Shown piece after piece: positions 7,555-14,462 of a DNA stretch of 17,794 nt. The position numbers were made by a program, and so were the translations under genes. Location: assembly GCA_016297945.1 (NCBI GenBank), contig JAEDFR010000043.1, positions 1-17,794 on the forward strand, in the 5' to 3' direction. Origin of the DNA: Lachnospiraceae bacterium. Lineage in GTDB: Bacteria > Bacillota > Clostridia > Lachnospirales > Lachnospiraceae. Under the pieces are notes generated by a model. It was not told where the DNA came from. It did not search any database and was given only the letters and a program-made list of their open reading frames with translations. Position 1 is the first letter of the stretch. The number at the start of each line of letters is the position of its first letter.

Positions 7555-8169
7555 ATGACTTATTACGTAACAGTTAAGGATTTGAATATCCCTTATGAAA
7601 TTGAGAAAACAAAACGGAAAACCTATGGAATAACCATGAAGCCCGGCGGTACTGTCAGCGTGCGGATTCCAATGTATGGCAGTATTTCTTATGCACGTTC
7701 CATGGTGGAATCAAAAAAAGACTGGATTTACAAAAATTACATTCGTCTGAAGGATTGCCCGAAGGTAACTTCCAAAAAAGATAAATCCGAATATGAAAAG
7801 CGTTTAGAAGCGCCGTACAGAAAAGCAGCCGCAGATTATATTCCGAAGCGTGTGGCATATTTTGCCCAACTCCTGGATGTAACCTACGGCAGAATATCGA
7901 TTCGGGATCAAAAAACCAGATGGGGAAGTTGTTCCTCATCCGGTAATCTGAATTTTAACTATAGGCTTATGTTAGCACCTCCAAAGGTTTTGGATTATGT
8001 TGTTATTCACGAGCTTTGCCATCGCATCGAAATGAATCATTCTCCCAAATTTTGGAAATGCGTAGAAAGCATTATGCCTGAATATCGCACGCAACGCCAA
8101 TGGCTCAAAGAAAACGGTAGTAAATTATCTCCCCTTGTTCAGAAAGACCGTCCGGAACATTTTGGCTGA
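7555..8169 (+). CDS. YgjP-type (DUF45/M48-like) zinc metallopeptidase
   Basis: A 204-residue cytosolic protein of the YgjP/SprT-like metallopeptidase group. The zinc site HELCH (residues 152-156) with the third ligand His162 in NHSPKFW is intact. The family signature TRWGSCSSSGNLNFNYRL (121-138) precedes it. Homologues are about 200-240 residues, so it is full length. Physiological substrates of the family are poorly known. The annotated ATG at 7555 has its AAAGGA site 16 nt away, which is unusually far. An in-frame ATT at 7549 would be at a better distance but is a very rare start. The gene runs toward the glycosyltransferase gene and ends only 13 nt from it. Confidence 0.9.
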   Translation: MTYYVTVKDLNIPYEIEKTKRKTYGITMKPGGTVSVRIPMYGSISYARSMVESKKDWIYKNYIRLKDCPKVTSKKDKSEYEKRLEAPYRKAAADYIPKRVAYFAQLLDVTYGRISIRDQKTRWGSCSSSGNLNFNYRLMLAPPKVLDYVVIHELCHRIEMNHSPKFWKCVESIMPEYRTQRQWLKENGSKLSPLVQKDRPEHFG

Positions 8170-8182
8170 ATATCCATAATGA

Positions 8183-9391
8183 CTATGCCTTGTTCAAAGT
8201 TTGATTAATCTCTTTATAAATACCGATACCAAGATCTAAAATCAATACGGCATATAAAATGGCATAAACGGACAAAGGGATTACCGTCTGTTGTGCCAGA
8301 TACAACGTATAACCGGCAAAAGAGCATCCGATGGCAATTAATGGAACATAAAACTTTTTCGGATTGGAAAAAGCGACAATAACAGATAATACATCTGCTA
8401 AAATTCCGTATCTTTCATGCATATGAGGCAGGAAAAATACAACTACCATAACAAAGAACATTCCCATACGTATGATTAAATCTTTGGTAAATACAAAGTT
8501 TTTCTGTGCAATATAGTACAATAAAACCATCAAAACGGCCAATGTAAAATAAATACCCGCATCTGCATATTCTCTTAAAAAGCTGTCGGTTCCGATAATC
8601 TGATATACATTTGGAAACTTGTGAGATAACTTATAAATATCCATTTCTCCATTTGCCTGAAACAGGTATACCGTTAACAGATCCCATAAATTTTTACCGG
8701 CTATCCAGGACGGAATAATACCAATAAAATAAACAATCGGAAGCCATAAGAAATGCTGAATCTTTATTTTCTTTTTTACCCACAATAAAAGATAAAGCGG
8801 TGCGATAAACAGCGTCTGAAGCTTGAAGGCAAACGCAACTCCATAAAAAATCAGAGAAATACGGGGCTTGTCCTTTAACATATACAGCAAAGACAACATT
8901 ACAAAGCTTGTAAAAATGATATCACACTGTGCCCACATGGCGCTGTTTGCAACAATCGTAGGAACAAAAAGCATAACGGTATATGCCATATAGCCACTTT
9001 GTTTTTTGCCTGTCATGTCGTATACAATAAAACCAACGGCAATAGCTGCTACAAAATCAAAGAAAATGGAAACCATTTTCATTAAAATTAATGTATTAAA
9101 AAACGGGCAGATACTGATAAAAGACAGAATCAAAAGGTAGGGAGTTGTATAATCCACATATTCAAACTCCGCGCTCAGACCTTTAAATCCGCCTCCGGCT
9201 TCTCGTAGTGTTGCAACCCAGGGCTCAAAAAACATCTTGTAATCTCCGGCAACAACATCCCGAAGTGCATAACGGATATAACAACCAAAAATGGTTGCAA
9301 AAACCAAAAGCAGGATATCAAGAAATCCAATTTCAAATTTTTTGATTTTAAATTTTTTAGTTACCAGTCCTCTTAAAAATTGATCTACCAT
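8183..9391 (-). CDS. GT-C type membrane glycosyltransferase (Gpi18/mannosyltransferase-like)
   Basis: A 402-residue integral membrane protein with about nine to ten hydrophobic segments, the layout of GT-C glycosyltransferases that use lipid-linked sugars on the outer face of the membrane. The motif AMWAQCDIIFT (about residues 151-161) matches the WxQxDxxxT signature of the bacterial Gpi18-like group, and PHMHERYGILADV near residues 327-339 is also typical. An acidic pair after the first helix (RDVVAGDYKMFFEPW) sits where the catalytic Asp of GT-C enzymes is expected. The sugar donor and acceptor cannot be predicted; an envelope polysaccharide or glycolipid is the likely target. The ATG at 9391 has a GGAGA site, and only 22 nt separate it from the ackA stop, so the two genes very probably form an operon. 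Confidence 0.82.
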   Translation of the reverse strand: MVDQFLRGLVTKKFKIKKFEIGFLDILLLVFATIFGCYIRYALRDVVAGDYKMFFEPWVATLREAGGGFKGLSAEFEYVDYTTPYLLILSFISICPFFNTLILMKMVSIFFDFVAAIAVGFIVYDMTGKKQSGYMAYTVMLFVPTIVANSAMWAQCDIIFTSFVMLSLLYMLKDKPRISLIFYGVAFAFKLQTLFIAPLYLLLWVKKKIKIQHFLWLPIVYFIGIIPSWIAGKNLWDLLTVYLFQANGEMDIYKLSHKFPNVYQIIGTDSFLREYADAGIYFTLAVLMVLLYYIAQKNFVFTKDLIIRMGMFFVMVVVFFLPHMHERYGILADVLSVIVAFSNPKKFYVPLIAIGCSFAGYTLYLAQQTVIPLSVYAILYAVLILDLGIGIYKEINQTLNKA

Positions 9392-9413
9392 ATATTCTCC
9401 GATTAATTTTATT

Positions 9414-10613
9414 TTAGCAGTTTACCAGACGCACAGTTTCTCTGGCAATGGCAAGCTCTTCATTGGTAGGAACCACCATAACCGTTGTCTTACTATCCGG
9501 TGTGGAAATAGTGATTTCCTCTCCGCGAATTTTATTTGCTTCTTTATCAATCGTTACCCCAAGGTAACCTAAATATTCACAAACCATTTCTCTTGCCATA
9601 AAATTATTTTCACCAACACCGGCTGTAAAGGCAATCACATCAACGCCGTTCATGGCAGCCACATAAGCACCGACATATTTTGCAACACGGTAGCTCCAGG
9701 TTTCTAAAGCAGTTTTTGCTTTTTCATTTCCTTCTTCTGCGGCATTTCCAAGATCACGGAAATCACTGGAAAGACCATCAGACAATCCCAGTACACCGGA
9801 TTTTTTATTGCAGATATTGATTACTTCTTCTGCAGAAAGATTCTCTTTCTGGGCAATAAAACTGATGATAGCAGGATCCAGATCCCCGGATCTTGTTCCC
9901 ATTATCAAACCCTCTAATGGAGTTAGTCCCATGGAAGTATCCACACACTGTCCGTTTTTAACGGCTGATACGGAAGCACCGTTTCCAAGATGACAGACAA
10001 TTATTTTTAAATCTTCGCGTTTTTTACCTAAAATCTCAGCCACACGGTTACTTACAAAATCATGGCTGGTACCATGGAAACCATAACGACGGATTCTATA
10101 TTTTTCATAGTAATCATAAGGTAGTCCGTATAAATATGCTTTTTTTGGCATGGTCTGATGAAATGCCGTATCAAATACAGCAACCATAGGAACTCCGGGC
10201 ATGATTTTTTTGCAGGAATTGATACCAATCAGATTGGCCGGATTGTGCAAAGGTGCAAGATCATTGCATTCCTCTACTGCTTTTAATACCTCATCGTCGA
10301 TGACAACGCTGCTGGCAAATTTTTCGCCGCCATGGACAATCCGATGTCCGACTGCGCCGATTTCATCCAAAGATTTTACAACACCGACTTCGGGATCAGT
10401 TAGTTTTTCAATCACATATTTTACCGCTTCGGTATGATCGGGCATGGGAACTTCAGTTGTTACCTTGTCACCACCTGCCGGCTGATGTGTAATGGCACTA
10501 CCGTCAATCCCGATTCTTTCACATAATCCTTTTGCAAGAACTTTTTCACTTTCGCTGTCGATAAGCTGATATTTTAAAGAAGAGCTACCGCAGTTGATTA
10601 CCAAAATATTCAT
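9414..10613 (-). CDS. ackA: Acetate kinase
   Basis: A 399-residue ASKHA-fold kinase making ATP and acetate from acetyl phosphate and ADP, the energy-yielding step of acetate fermentation. Residues that match characterised acetate kinases are Asn7 (VINCGSSS), Arg91 (GHRIVHGG), Asp148 (FDTAFHQ), His180 (RRYGFHGTSH) and Arg241 (GTRSGDLDP). HLGNGAS (208-214) and the GVGENN motif near the C terminus are also present. The frame continues 11 codons upstream to another ATG, but ATG at 10613 gives the conserved MNILVINCG start with AAAGAGG 8 nt before it. The usual partner pta is not adjacent: proS lies upstream and a glycosyltransferase downstream. The upstream region is filled by an inverted-repeat element, so the ackA promoter either lies within it or transcription comes through from proS. 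Confidence 0.98.
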   Translation of the reverse strand: MNILVINCGSSSLKYQLIDSESEKVLAKGLCERIGIDGSAITHQPAGGDKVTTEVPMPDHTEAVKYVIEKLTDPEVGVVKSLDEIGAVGHRIVHGGEKFASSVVIDDEVLKAVEECNDLAPLHNPANLIGINSCKKIMPGVPMVAVFDTAFHQTMPKKAYLYGLPYDYYEKYRIRRYGFHGTSHDFVSNRVAEILGKKREDLKIIVCHLGNGASVSAVKNGQCVDTSMGLTPLEGLIMGTRSGDLDPAIISFIAQKENLSAEEVINICNKKSGVLGLSDGLSSDFRDLGNAAEEGNEKAKTALETWSYRVAKYVGAYVAAMNGVDVIAFTAGVGENNFMAREMVCEYLGYLGVTIDKEANKIRGEEITISTPDSKTTVMVVPTNEELAIARETVRLVNC

Positions 10614-10640
10614 TTTTACAGCCTCTTTTCTTATTTTTAT

Positions 10641-10803
10641 TTTCATTTTGTATATGATGAATTTACTATTCTATCACAAACACGTTCTCACTTGTATGAC
10701 AACGTAACAGTACTAAATTTGCAATAAATTGCTCATTAAGTGCTGACGCCCACATACAGTCTGTAAGTAGAATAGTAAACTTCATCAATTATACAAAATG
10801 AAA
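10641..10803. repeat. Inverted-repeat intergenic element A (MITE-like)
   Basis: A 163-bp segment between ackA and proS bounded by near-perfect inverted repeats. The arms are 10641-10672 (32 nt) and 10769-10803 (35 nt); every base of the shorter arm is matched, with 3 single-strand bulge bases in the longer. Inside are a hairpin ACGTT...AACGT (10682-10705) with a TCA/TGA inner pair, and a small palindrome GCAATAAATTGC (10721-10732). Its core 10683-10719 is shared with element B upstream of proS (32 of 37 bases). No transposase and no clear target duplication are visible. It resembles a miniature repeat or a structured RNA element. Confidence 0.75.
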
Positions 10804-10815
10804 TTATTATGTTTC

Positions 10816-12261
10816 TTAGTATGCTCTGCCCCAGTAAACCATCTTGGTTGCCGGTTTGCCACAGCAAACACAGGTGTCTGCAAGATTTTCCTGTTCAAAC
10901 GGCATGCAACGACTGGTTACTGCCAGTTTTTCTTTTATAATATCTTCACAGTCACGGTTTCCGCACCACATTGCTTTTACGAAACCGGATTTTTCATTGA
11001 AGATTTTTTCAAATTCATCCATTGTTTTTGCAACGTAAGTATGTTTGTCTCTGTGTTCTCTTGCTCTTTCAAGCATTTCAACCTGCATTAAGTCGAGTAA
11101 CTTAAGTACTTCGGTTTCCACATTGTCCAGCGCACATTCGATTTTTTCTCTTGTATCACGGCGAACCAGTACGCATTTGCCTGCTTCAATATCTTTCGGT
11201 CCGATTTCGACACGAACCGGAACACCTCTCATTTCACATTCTGAGAATTTCCATCCGGGACTCTTATCTGAATCATCTACTTTCACACGAAGGTTGCTGT
11301 CATGTGCTTTGCTCAAACGTTCTTTTAATTCATATGCTTTATCCAACACACCTTCTTTTTTCTGCTGAATCGGAACAATCATAACCTGAGTCGGAGCTAC
11401 ACGGGGCGGAAGAACAAGTCCTGAATTATCACCATGAACCATGATAACGGCACCGATCAATCTGGTTGTCATACCCCAGGAAGTCTGATGAACATATTTT
11501 AATGTATTGTCTTTATCCGTAAACTGAATACCGAATGCCTTTGCAAATCCGTCGCCGAAGTTGTGGCTTGTACCGGATTGTAATGCCTTGCCATCATGCA
11601 TTAATGCTTCAATCGTGTATGTAGATTCTGCTCCGGCAAATTTTTCTTTATCTGTTTTCTTTCCTTTAATAACAGGAATCGCTAAAACCTCTTCGCAGAA
11701 TTTTGCATAGACATTGAGCATCTGAATAGTTCTTTCTTCTGCTTCCTTTGCTGTCGCATGTGCCGTATGTCCTTCCTGCCATAAGAATTCGCGGCTTCTT
11801 AAAAACGGTCTGGTCTCTTTTTCCCAACGGACAACTGAACACCACTGATTGTATACCTTTGGAAGGTCTCTGTAAGACTGGATGTCATTTTTATAAAAAT
11901 CACAGAATAAGGTCTCGGATGTCGGTCTTACACACATCCTCTCCTGTAATGGCTGAAGTCCTCCATGTGTAACCCATGCAACTTCCGGAGCAAATCCTTC
12001 AACATGATCTTTTTCTTTCTGTAAAAGACTTTCCGGAATGAACATCGGCAGATAAACATTTTCAACTCCCGTCTCTTTAAAACGAGCATCTAACTGCTTC
12101 TGGATTAATTCCCAAATTGCGTATCCGGCGGGTTTAAAAACCATACATCCCTTTACACTTGTATAATCAATCAATTCTGCCTTTTTTACAACGTCTGTAT
12201 ACCATTGTGCAAAATCATCTTCCATAGCTGTTATTGCTTCTACCAGTTTTTTCTCAGCCAT
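10816..12261 (-). CDS. proS: Prolyl-tRNA synthetase, short (type 3) form
   Basis: A 481-residue class II aminoacyl-tRNA synthetase that charges tRNA-Pro. It is the eukaryote/archaeon-like form without the inserted editing domain found in longer bacterial ProRS. Visible are VRPTSET (residues 111-117), motif 2 with RPFLRSREFLWQEGHTAH (151-168), the proline-site TSHNFGDGFAKAF (231-243) and motif 3 with TRLIGA (266-271). An anticodon-binding domain (about 292-400) and the characteristic C-terminal domain follow. The latter has cysteines at 433, 438, 464, 466 and 467 and ends in YWGRAY, as in zinc-binding members. The start at 12261 follows GAAAGGG about 9 nt upstream. I looked for a T-box leader and found none. 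It appears to be a single-gene unit flanked on both sides by related repeat elements. Confidence 0.97.
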   Translation of the reverse strand: MAEKKLVEAITAMEDDFAQWYTDVVKKAELIDYTSVKGCMVFKPAGYAIWELIQKQLDARFKETGVENVYLPMFIPESLLQKEKDHVEGFAPEVAWVTHGGLQPLQERMCVRPTSETLFCDFYKNDIQSYRDLPKVYNQWCSVVRWEKETRPFLRSREFLWQEGHTAHATAKEAEERTIQMLNVYAKFCEEVLAIPVIKGKKTDKEKFAGAESTYTIEALMHDGKALQSGTSHNFGDGFAKAFGIQFTDKDNTLKYVHQTSWGMTTRLIGAVIMVHGDNSGLVLPPRVAPTQVMIVPIQQKKEGVLDKAYELKERLSKAHDSNLRVKVDDSDKSPGWKFSECEMRGVPVRVEIGPKDIEAGKCVLVRRDTREKIECALDNVETEVLKLLDLMQVEMLERAREHRDKHTYVAKTMDEFEKIFNEKSGFVKAMWCGNRDCEDIIKEKLAVTSRCMPFEQENLADTCVCCGKPATKMVYWGRAY

Positions 12262-12296
12262 TTCTCTTTCCCTTTCTGTTTCTGTATTATCTGTAA

Positions 12297-12325
12297 ATTT
12301 TATAGACTGTATTTTGTTTTCCCAA
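12297..12325 (-). promoter_or_regulatory. proS promoter
   Basis: On the minus strand TTGGGA (12325-12320), a 17-nt spacer and TAAAAT (12302-12297); an overlapping TATAAA gives a 15-nt spacer. It lies 35 nt before the proS start codon and downstream of element B, so element B would lie outside the mRNA if this is the only promoter. Confidence 0.5.
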
Positions 12326-12341
12326 TTTATAATTGTGTTTC

Positions 12342-12410
12342 TACGAAATTTGACTCTATCAGAGGTAGAGGCGCGTTCTCACTTGGATGACAACGCAAAT
12401 GTACGAAATT
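12342..12410. repeat. Intergenic element B, relative of element A
   Basis: A structured stretch upstream of proS. Nine-base direct repeats TACGAAATT (12342-12350 and 12402-12410) enclose two hairpins. The first is CTCTATC/GGTAGAG with a 3-nt loop (12354-12370). The second is GCGTT...AACGC (12373-12396) with a one-base G-G-type mismatch and inner TCA/TGA pairs. The core 12374-12410 matches element A at 32 of 37 positions, and the closing pair of hairpin 2 changes from A-T in A to G-C in B on both sides. The ATTT(G)AC-TCTATCA stretch at its left is also shared with A. It lacks A's long terminal repeats. The remainder of the gap 12262-12503 holds the proS promoter and a possible terminator. Confidence 0.65.
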
Positions 12411-12428
12411 CACAAGCACAAATTGTAT

Positions 12429-12455
12429 AAAAAATAGGCATAATCCTGCTATTTT
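12429..12455 (-). terminator. Possible terminator of the rluA-like / AI-2E operon
   Basis: On the minus strand an A/T-rich imperfect hairpin (AAAATA ... TATTTT with an inner GG/CC pair and a bulge) is followed by a TTTTTT run. It lies about 50 nt past the AI-2E gene. The stem is weak, but no better candidate exists between this gene and proS. Confidence 0.45.
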
Positions 12456-12503
12456 CATTTTACAGCCTAATCAGTTCCATTGTATGCACAATGCCTGTTT
12501 TTG

Positions 12504-13547
12504 TCAATGATAAAGCCGTTTGTACAACTCGAACAACGTCAATAAATACAAGGGTCCCCACAATACGCCTGCTGTCCCAAATGCTTTCATCCCGATATAG
12601 ACGGATGCCAGAATGCCAATTGGCCAGATCCCCATGCTTTTTCCGATAAATTTTGGCTCAAGCAGTTCTCTGGCTATGGCAGAAACCACAAAGGTTATAA
12701 GTAAGATGAGTGCTGCCATTTCATTTCCCATGAGCAACTGAAATACTGCAAGCGGCAATAAGACCATGGCTGTTCCGATAAACGGAAGCATATCCAGAAA
12801 TCCTGTCACCAGTGCCCACAGATACGGAAAGTTATAATCGCATATTAAAAATCCGACAAAACAAATCAAGCTGATAATCAACATGATTTCTATCTGCGCC
12901 AAAAGATATTTACCGACAGTCCGGATCAGTTTTCCCACCATCAAAGTCATTTCTCCCAGAAAGGGAATTTTTTTTGTTTTTTCCAGAATCCTGTCATAAT
13001 CCTGCGCAAATAAAACTGCGGCAATGATTGTTACGATCAAAAACATAAAGCCGGAAAACAGCGTTTTTCCATATGAAAATGTCTGTCCGACAATCCCGGG
13101 CAATAAATCCTTCTCCATATTTTCAATCAGAATATCTACTCTGTCGATAATCAGATTTTCTACATAAACCGAATTAATTCCCAAATTTTTTTCTATGGAA
13201 CAACAGCTTTCATGTATAAAGCCCGAAATACTTTTTTCATATATTCCCAGACGCAGAACAAATTCTTTGAAACGGAAAAAACCTTTCATACCGATATACC
13301 AGACAAGTACCAGGATGACAGAAACAAGCAAAAACAGGAACAAGCCGGATAAAAACCCTTTATTGATTTTGGTCTTTTTATGAAGAAACAGAAGGGGGTT
13401 TCGAATGATATAGACATAGATTCCCGCTATTACAAAAGGCAGAATAAATACGACAATATATTTGATTAAAAGAAAAATACCGACTGCCGCCAGAACAAAA
13501 TATATTTCCTTTTGATGTTTTTTGATATCATCATAAAAAGATCCCAT
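12504..13547 (-). CDS. AI-2E family transporter (YtvI-like membrane protein)
   Basis: A 347-residue integral membrane protein of the AI-2E exporter superfamily (PF01594 type). Two helices near the N terminus (residues about 16-46) and another at about 60-85 precede a long amphipathic region. Clustered C-terminal helices follow, containing FLDMLPFIGTAMVLLPLA and the conserved block with LLEPKFIGKSMGIWPIGILASVYIG. Homologues in sporulating Firmicutes (YtvI) are sporulation-associated, and other members export peptides, the autoinducer or ions, so the substrate here is unknown. The ATG at 13547 lies inside a perfect hairpin whose loop holds the AAAAGGT ribosome binding site. The gene starts 38 nt after the rluA-like stop and is probably cotranscribed and perhaps translationally coupled with it. 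Confidence 0.83.
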   Translation of the reverse strand: MGSFYDDIKKHQKEIYFVLAAVGIFLLIKYIVVFILPFVIAGIYVYIIRNPLLFLHKKTKINKGFLSGLFLFLLVSVILVLVWYIGMKGFFRFKEFVLRLGIYEKSISGFIHESCCSIEKNLGINSVYVENLIIDRVDILIENMEKDLLPGIVGQTFSYGKTLFSGFMFLIVTIIAAVLFAQDYDRILEKTKKIPFLGEMTLMVGKLIRTVGKYLLAQIEIMLIISLICFVGFLICDYNFPYLWALVTGFLDMLPFIGTAMVLLPLAVFQLLMGNEMAALILLITFVVSAIARELLEPKFIGKSMGIWPIGILASVYIGMKAFGTAGVLWGPLYLLTLFELYKRLYH

Positions 13548-13571
13548 ACTATCACCTTTTGATAGTATGGG
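13543..13571 (-). promoter_or_regulatory. Start-codon hairpin of the AI-2E gene
   Basis: A perfect 11-bp inverted repeat, CCCATACTATC / GATAGTATGGG, with a 7-nt loop. In the minus-strand mRNA the loop reads AAAAGGT, the Shine-Dalgarno, and the 3' arm contains the ATG of the AI-2E gene. The stem is followed by ATCTTTTTA, so it also has the look of an intrinsic terminator for the upstream gene. The upstream stop codon is only 14 nt before the stem. Confidence 0.75.
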
Positions 13572-13585
13572 AAATCCGTTTTCTT

Positions 13586-14341
13586 TTATTCTGTTACATT
13601 TTGTAAAATTGTTTTTTGGGTTTTGATGGTAAAAGTCAATGGCTTTTTGCTTGATGGATGTCTAAATTGTATCGTTTGGGCACATAATGCCACATCCGGA
13701 ACAAAAAGCTTCTGGCTTACCTGTTTTGACATGCTTGTTCCATATTTTAAATCTCCTAAAAGCGGCATTCCAGCATGGGAAAACTGTACCCGGATCTGAT
13801 GATGCCTGCCAGTGTGAAGATCTACTTTAACGTATAAAATATATCCCTGATCTATTTTTTCCTTTTTTAAAATGGTATATGCCAGCTCCGCTTTTTTTGC
13901 TGCTTTTACAGCTTCTTTATTATTTGCCGATACAACTTTTGACAAATTTGTTTTAGAATCTTTTTGTAAATAATCGGTAAGTGTTATCTGCTCTCCAACC
14001 GGATGTAATTCATTCTCTTTCCAAAAAGAATTATCCGAATCCGATCTGTCTTCTAAAAATACTGCAGCCAGATACTGTTTTTTCATTGTTTTATCTGCAA
14101 TCTGCAGATTTAGCATAGCTGTTGCTTTGGGATTTTTACCAAATACCAAAACACCTTCAACCGGCTGGTCTAAACGTTGTATCAGACCAAGATAGGGCTC
14201 TTTTTTTCCTTCCTTTGCCAGATAATTCTTCAATTCGGAAACAACATCCATTTTTGCAAATCCTCCTGTTTGTGTTGCAATTCCCGCAGGCTTGTAACAC
14301 ACCAGAATATCGTTATCTTCATATAGGACTTGTGTTTGCAT
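13586..14341 (-). CDS. RluA-family RNA pseudouridine synthase
   Basis: A 251-residue pseudouridine synthase that isomerises uridine in rRNA or tRNA. The catalytic loop reads QRLDQPVEGVLVF (residues 55-67) with the catalytic Asp58; the more usual form is HRLDxxTSG, so Pro-Val replaces the common Thr-Ser. The second conserved block LHTGRHHQIRVQFSH (175-189), followed by GDLKYG (196-201), is intact. There is no N-terminal S4 domain, as in many short RluA homologues. The target uridine is unknown. The frame also offers an ATG three codons earlier, but that one directly abuts the AAGAGG site, whereas ATG at 14341 is about 10 nt away, so I prefer the latter. It is divergent from the TPR-like gene and leads the operon with the AI-2E gene. 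Confidence 0.92.
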   Translation of the reverse strand: MQTQVLYEDNDILVCYKPAGIATQTGGFAKMDVVSELKNYLAKEGKKEPYLGLIQRLDQPVEGVLVFGKNPKATAMLNLQIADKTMKKQYLAAVFLEDRSDSDNSFWKENELHPVGEQITLTDYLQKDSKTNLSKVVSANNKEAVKAAKKAELAYTILKKEKIDQGYILYVKVDLHTGRHHQIRVQFSHAGMPLLGDLKYGTSMSKQVSQKLFVPDVALCAQTIQFRHPSSKKPLTFTIKTQKTILQNVTE

Positions 14342-14361
14342 AATACCCATACCTCTTAATC

Positions 14362-14390
14362 TTTACTCTTATGAATGAATTATATATAAT
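14362..14390 (+). promoter_or_regulatory. Promoter of the TPR-like membrane protein gene
   Basis: TTTACT (14362-14367), a 17-nt spacer and a perfect TATAAT (14385-14390). Predicted start near 14397, 66 nt before the start codon. It overlaps the opposing rluA promoter throughout. Confidence 0.65.
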
Positions 14391-14407
14391 GAAATCGTAA
14401 ATTGCAA
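14379..14407 (-). promoter_or_regulatory. Promoter of the rluA-like / AI-2E operon
   Basis: On the minus strand TTGCAA (14407-14402), a 17-nt spacer and a perfect TATAAT (14384-14379), 38 nt before the start codon. Its -10 box abuts the -10 box of the plus-strand promoter, and its -35 box lies in the palindrome at 14397-14412. Confidence 0.65.
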
Positions 14408-14412
14408 TTTAC
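14397..14412. promoter_or_regulatory. Perfect 16-bp palindrome, candidate operator
   Basis: GTAAATTGCAATTTAC equals its own reverse complement. It sits at the predicted start site of the plus-strand promoter and covers the -35 box of the minus-strand promoter, where a bound dimer would block both. A weaker 8-bp hairpin (14428-14450) follows it directly before the GGAGG ribosome binding site. The binding protein is unknown. Confidence 0.5.
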
Positions 14413-14462
14413 CATTTAACCGATACAAATGAGAAAAACCACTTTTCATTGGAGGATACAAA

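Noticed and set aside
10614..10646. N-terminal extension of acetate kinase (11 codons)
   Set aside because: The conserved protein begins MNILVINCG, and the ribosome binding site lies inside the extension, 8 nt before the internal ATG.
12342..12410. Nine-base direct repeats TACGAAATT as a target-site duplication of an inserted element
   Set aside because: The same flanking bases are partly shared with element A, so they appear to belong to the element rather than to duplicated target DNA.
12262..12500. T-box riboswitch upstream of proS
   Set aside because: Aminoacyl-tRNA synthetase genes often have one, but the conserved antiterminator stretch (GGTGGNACCGCG) and a terminator hairpin in front of the start codon are both absent; the structure present is the repeat element B.
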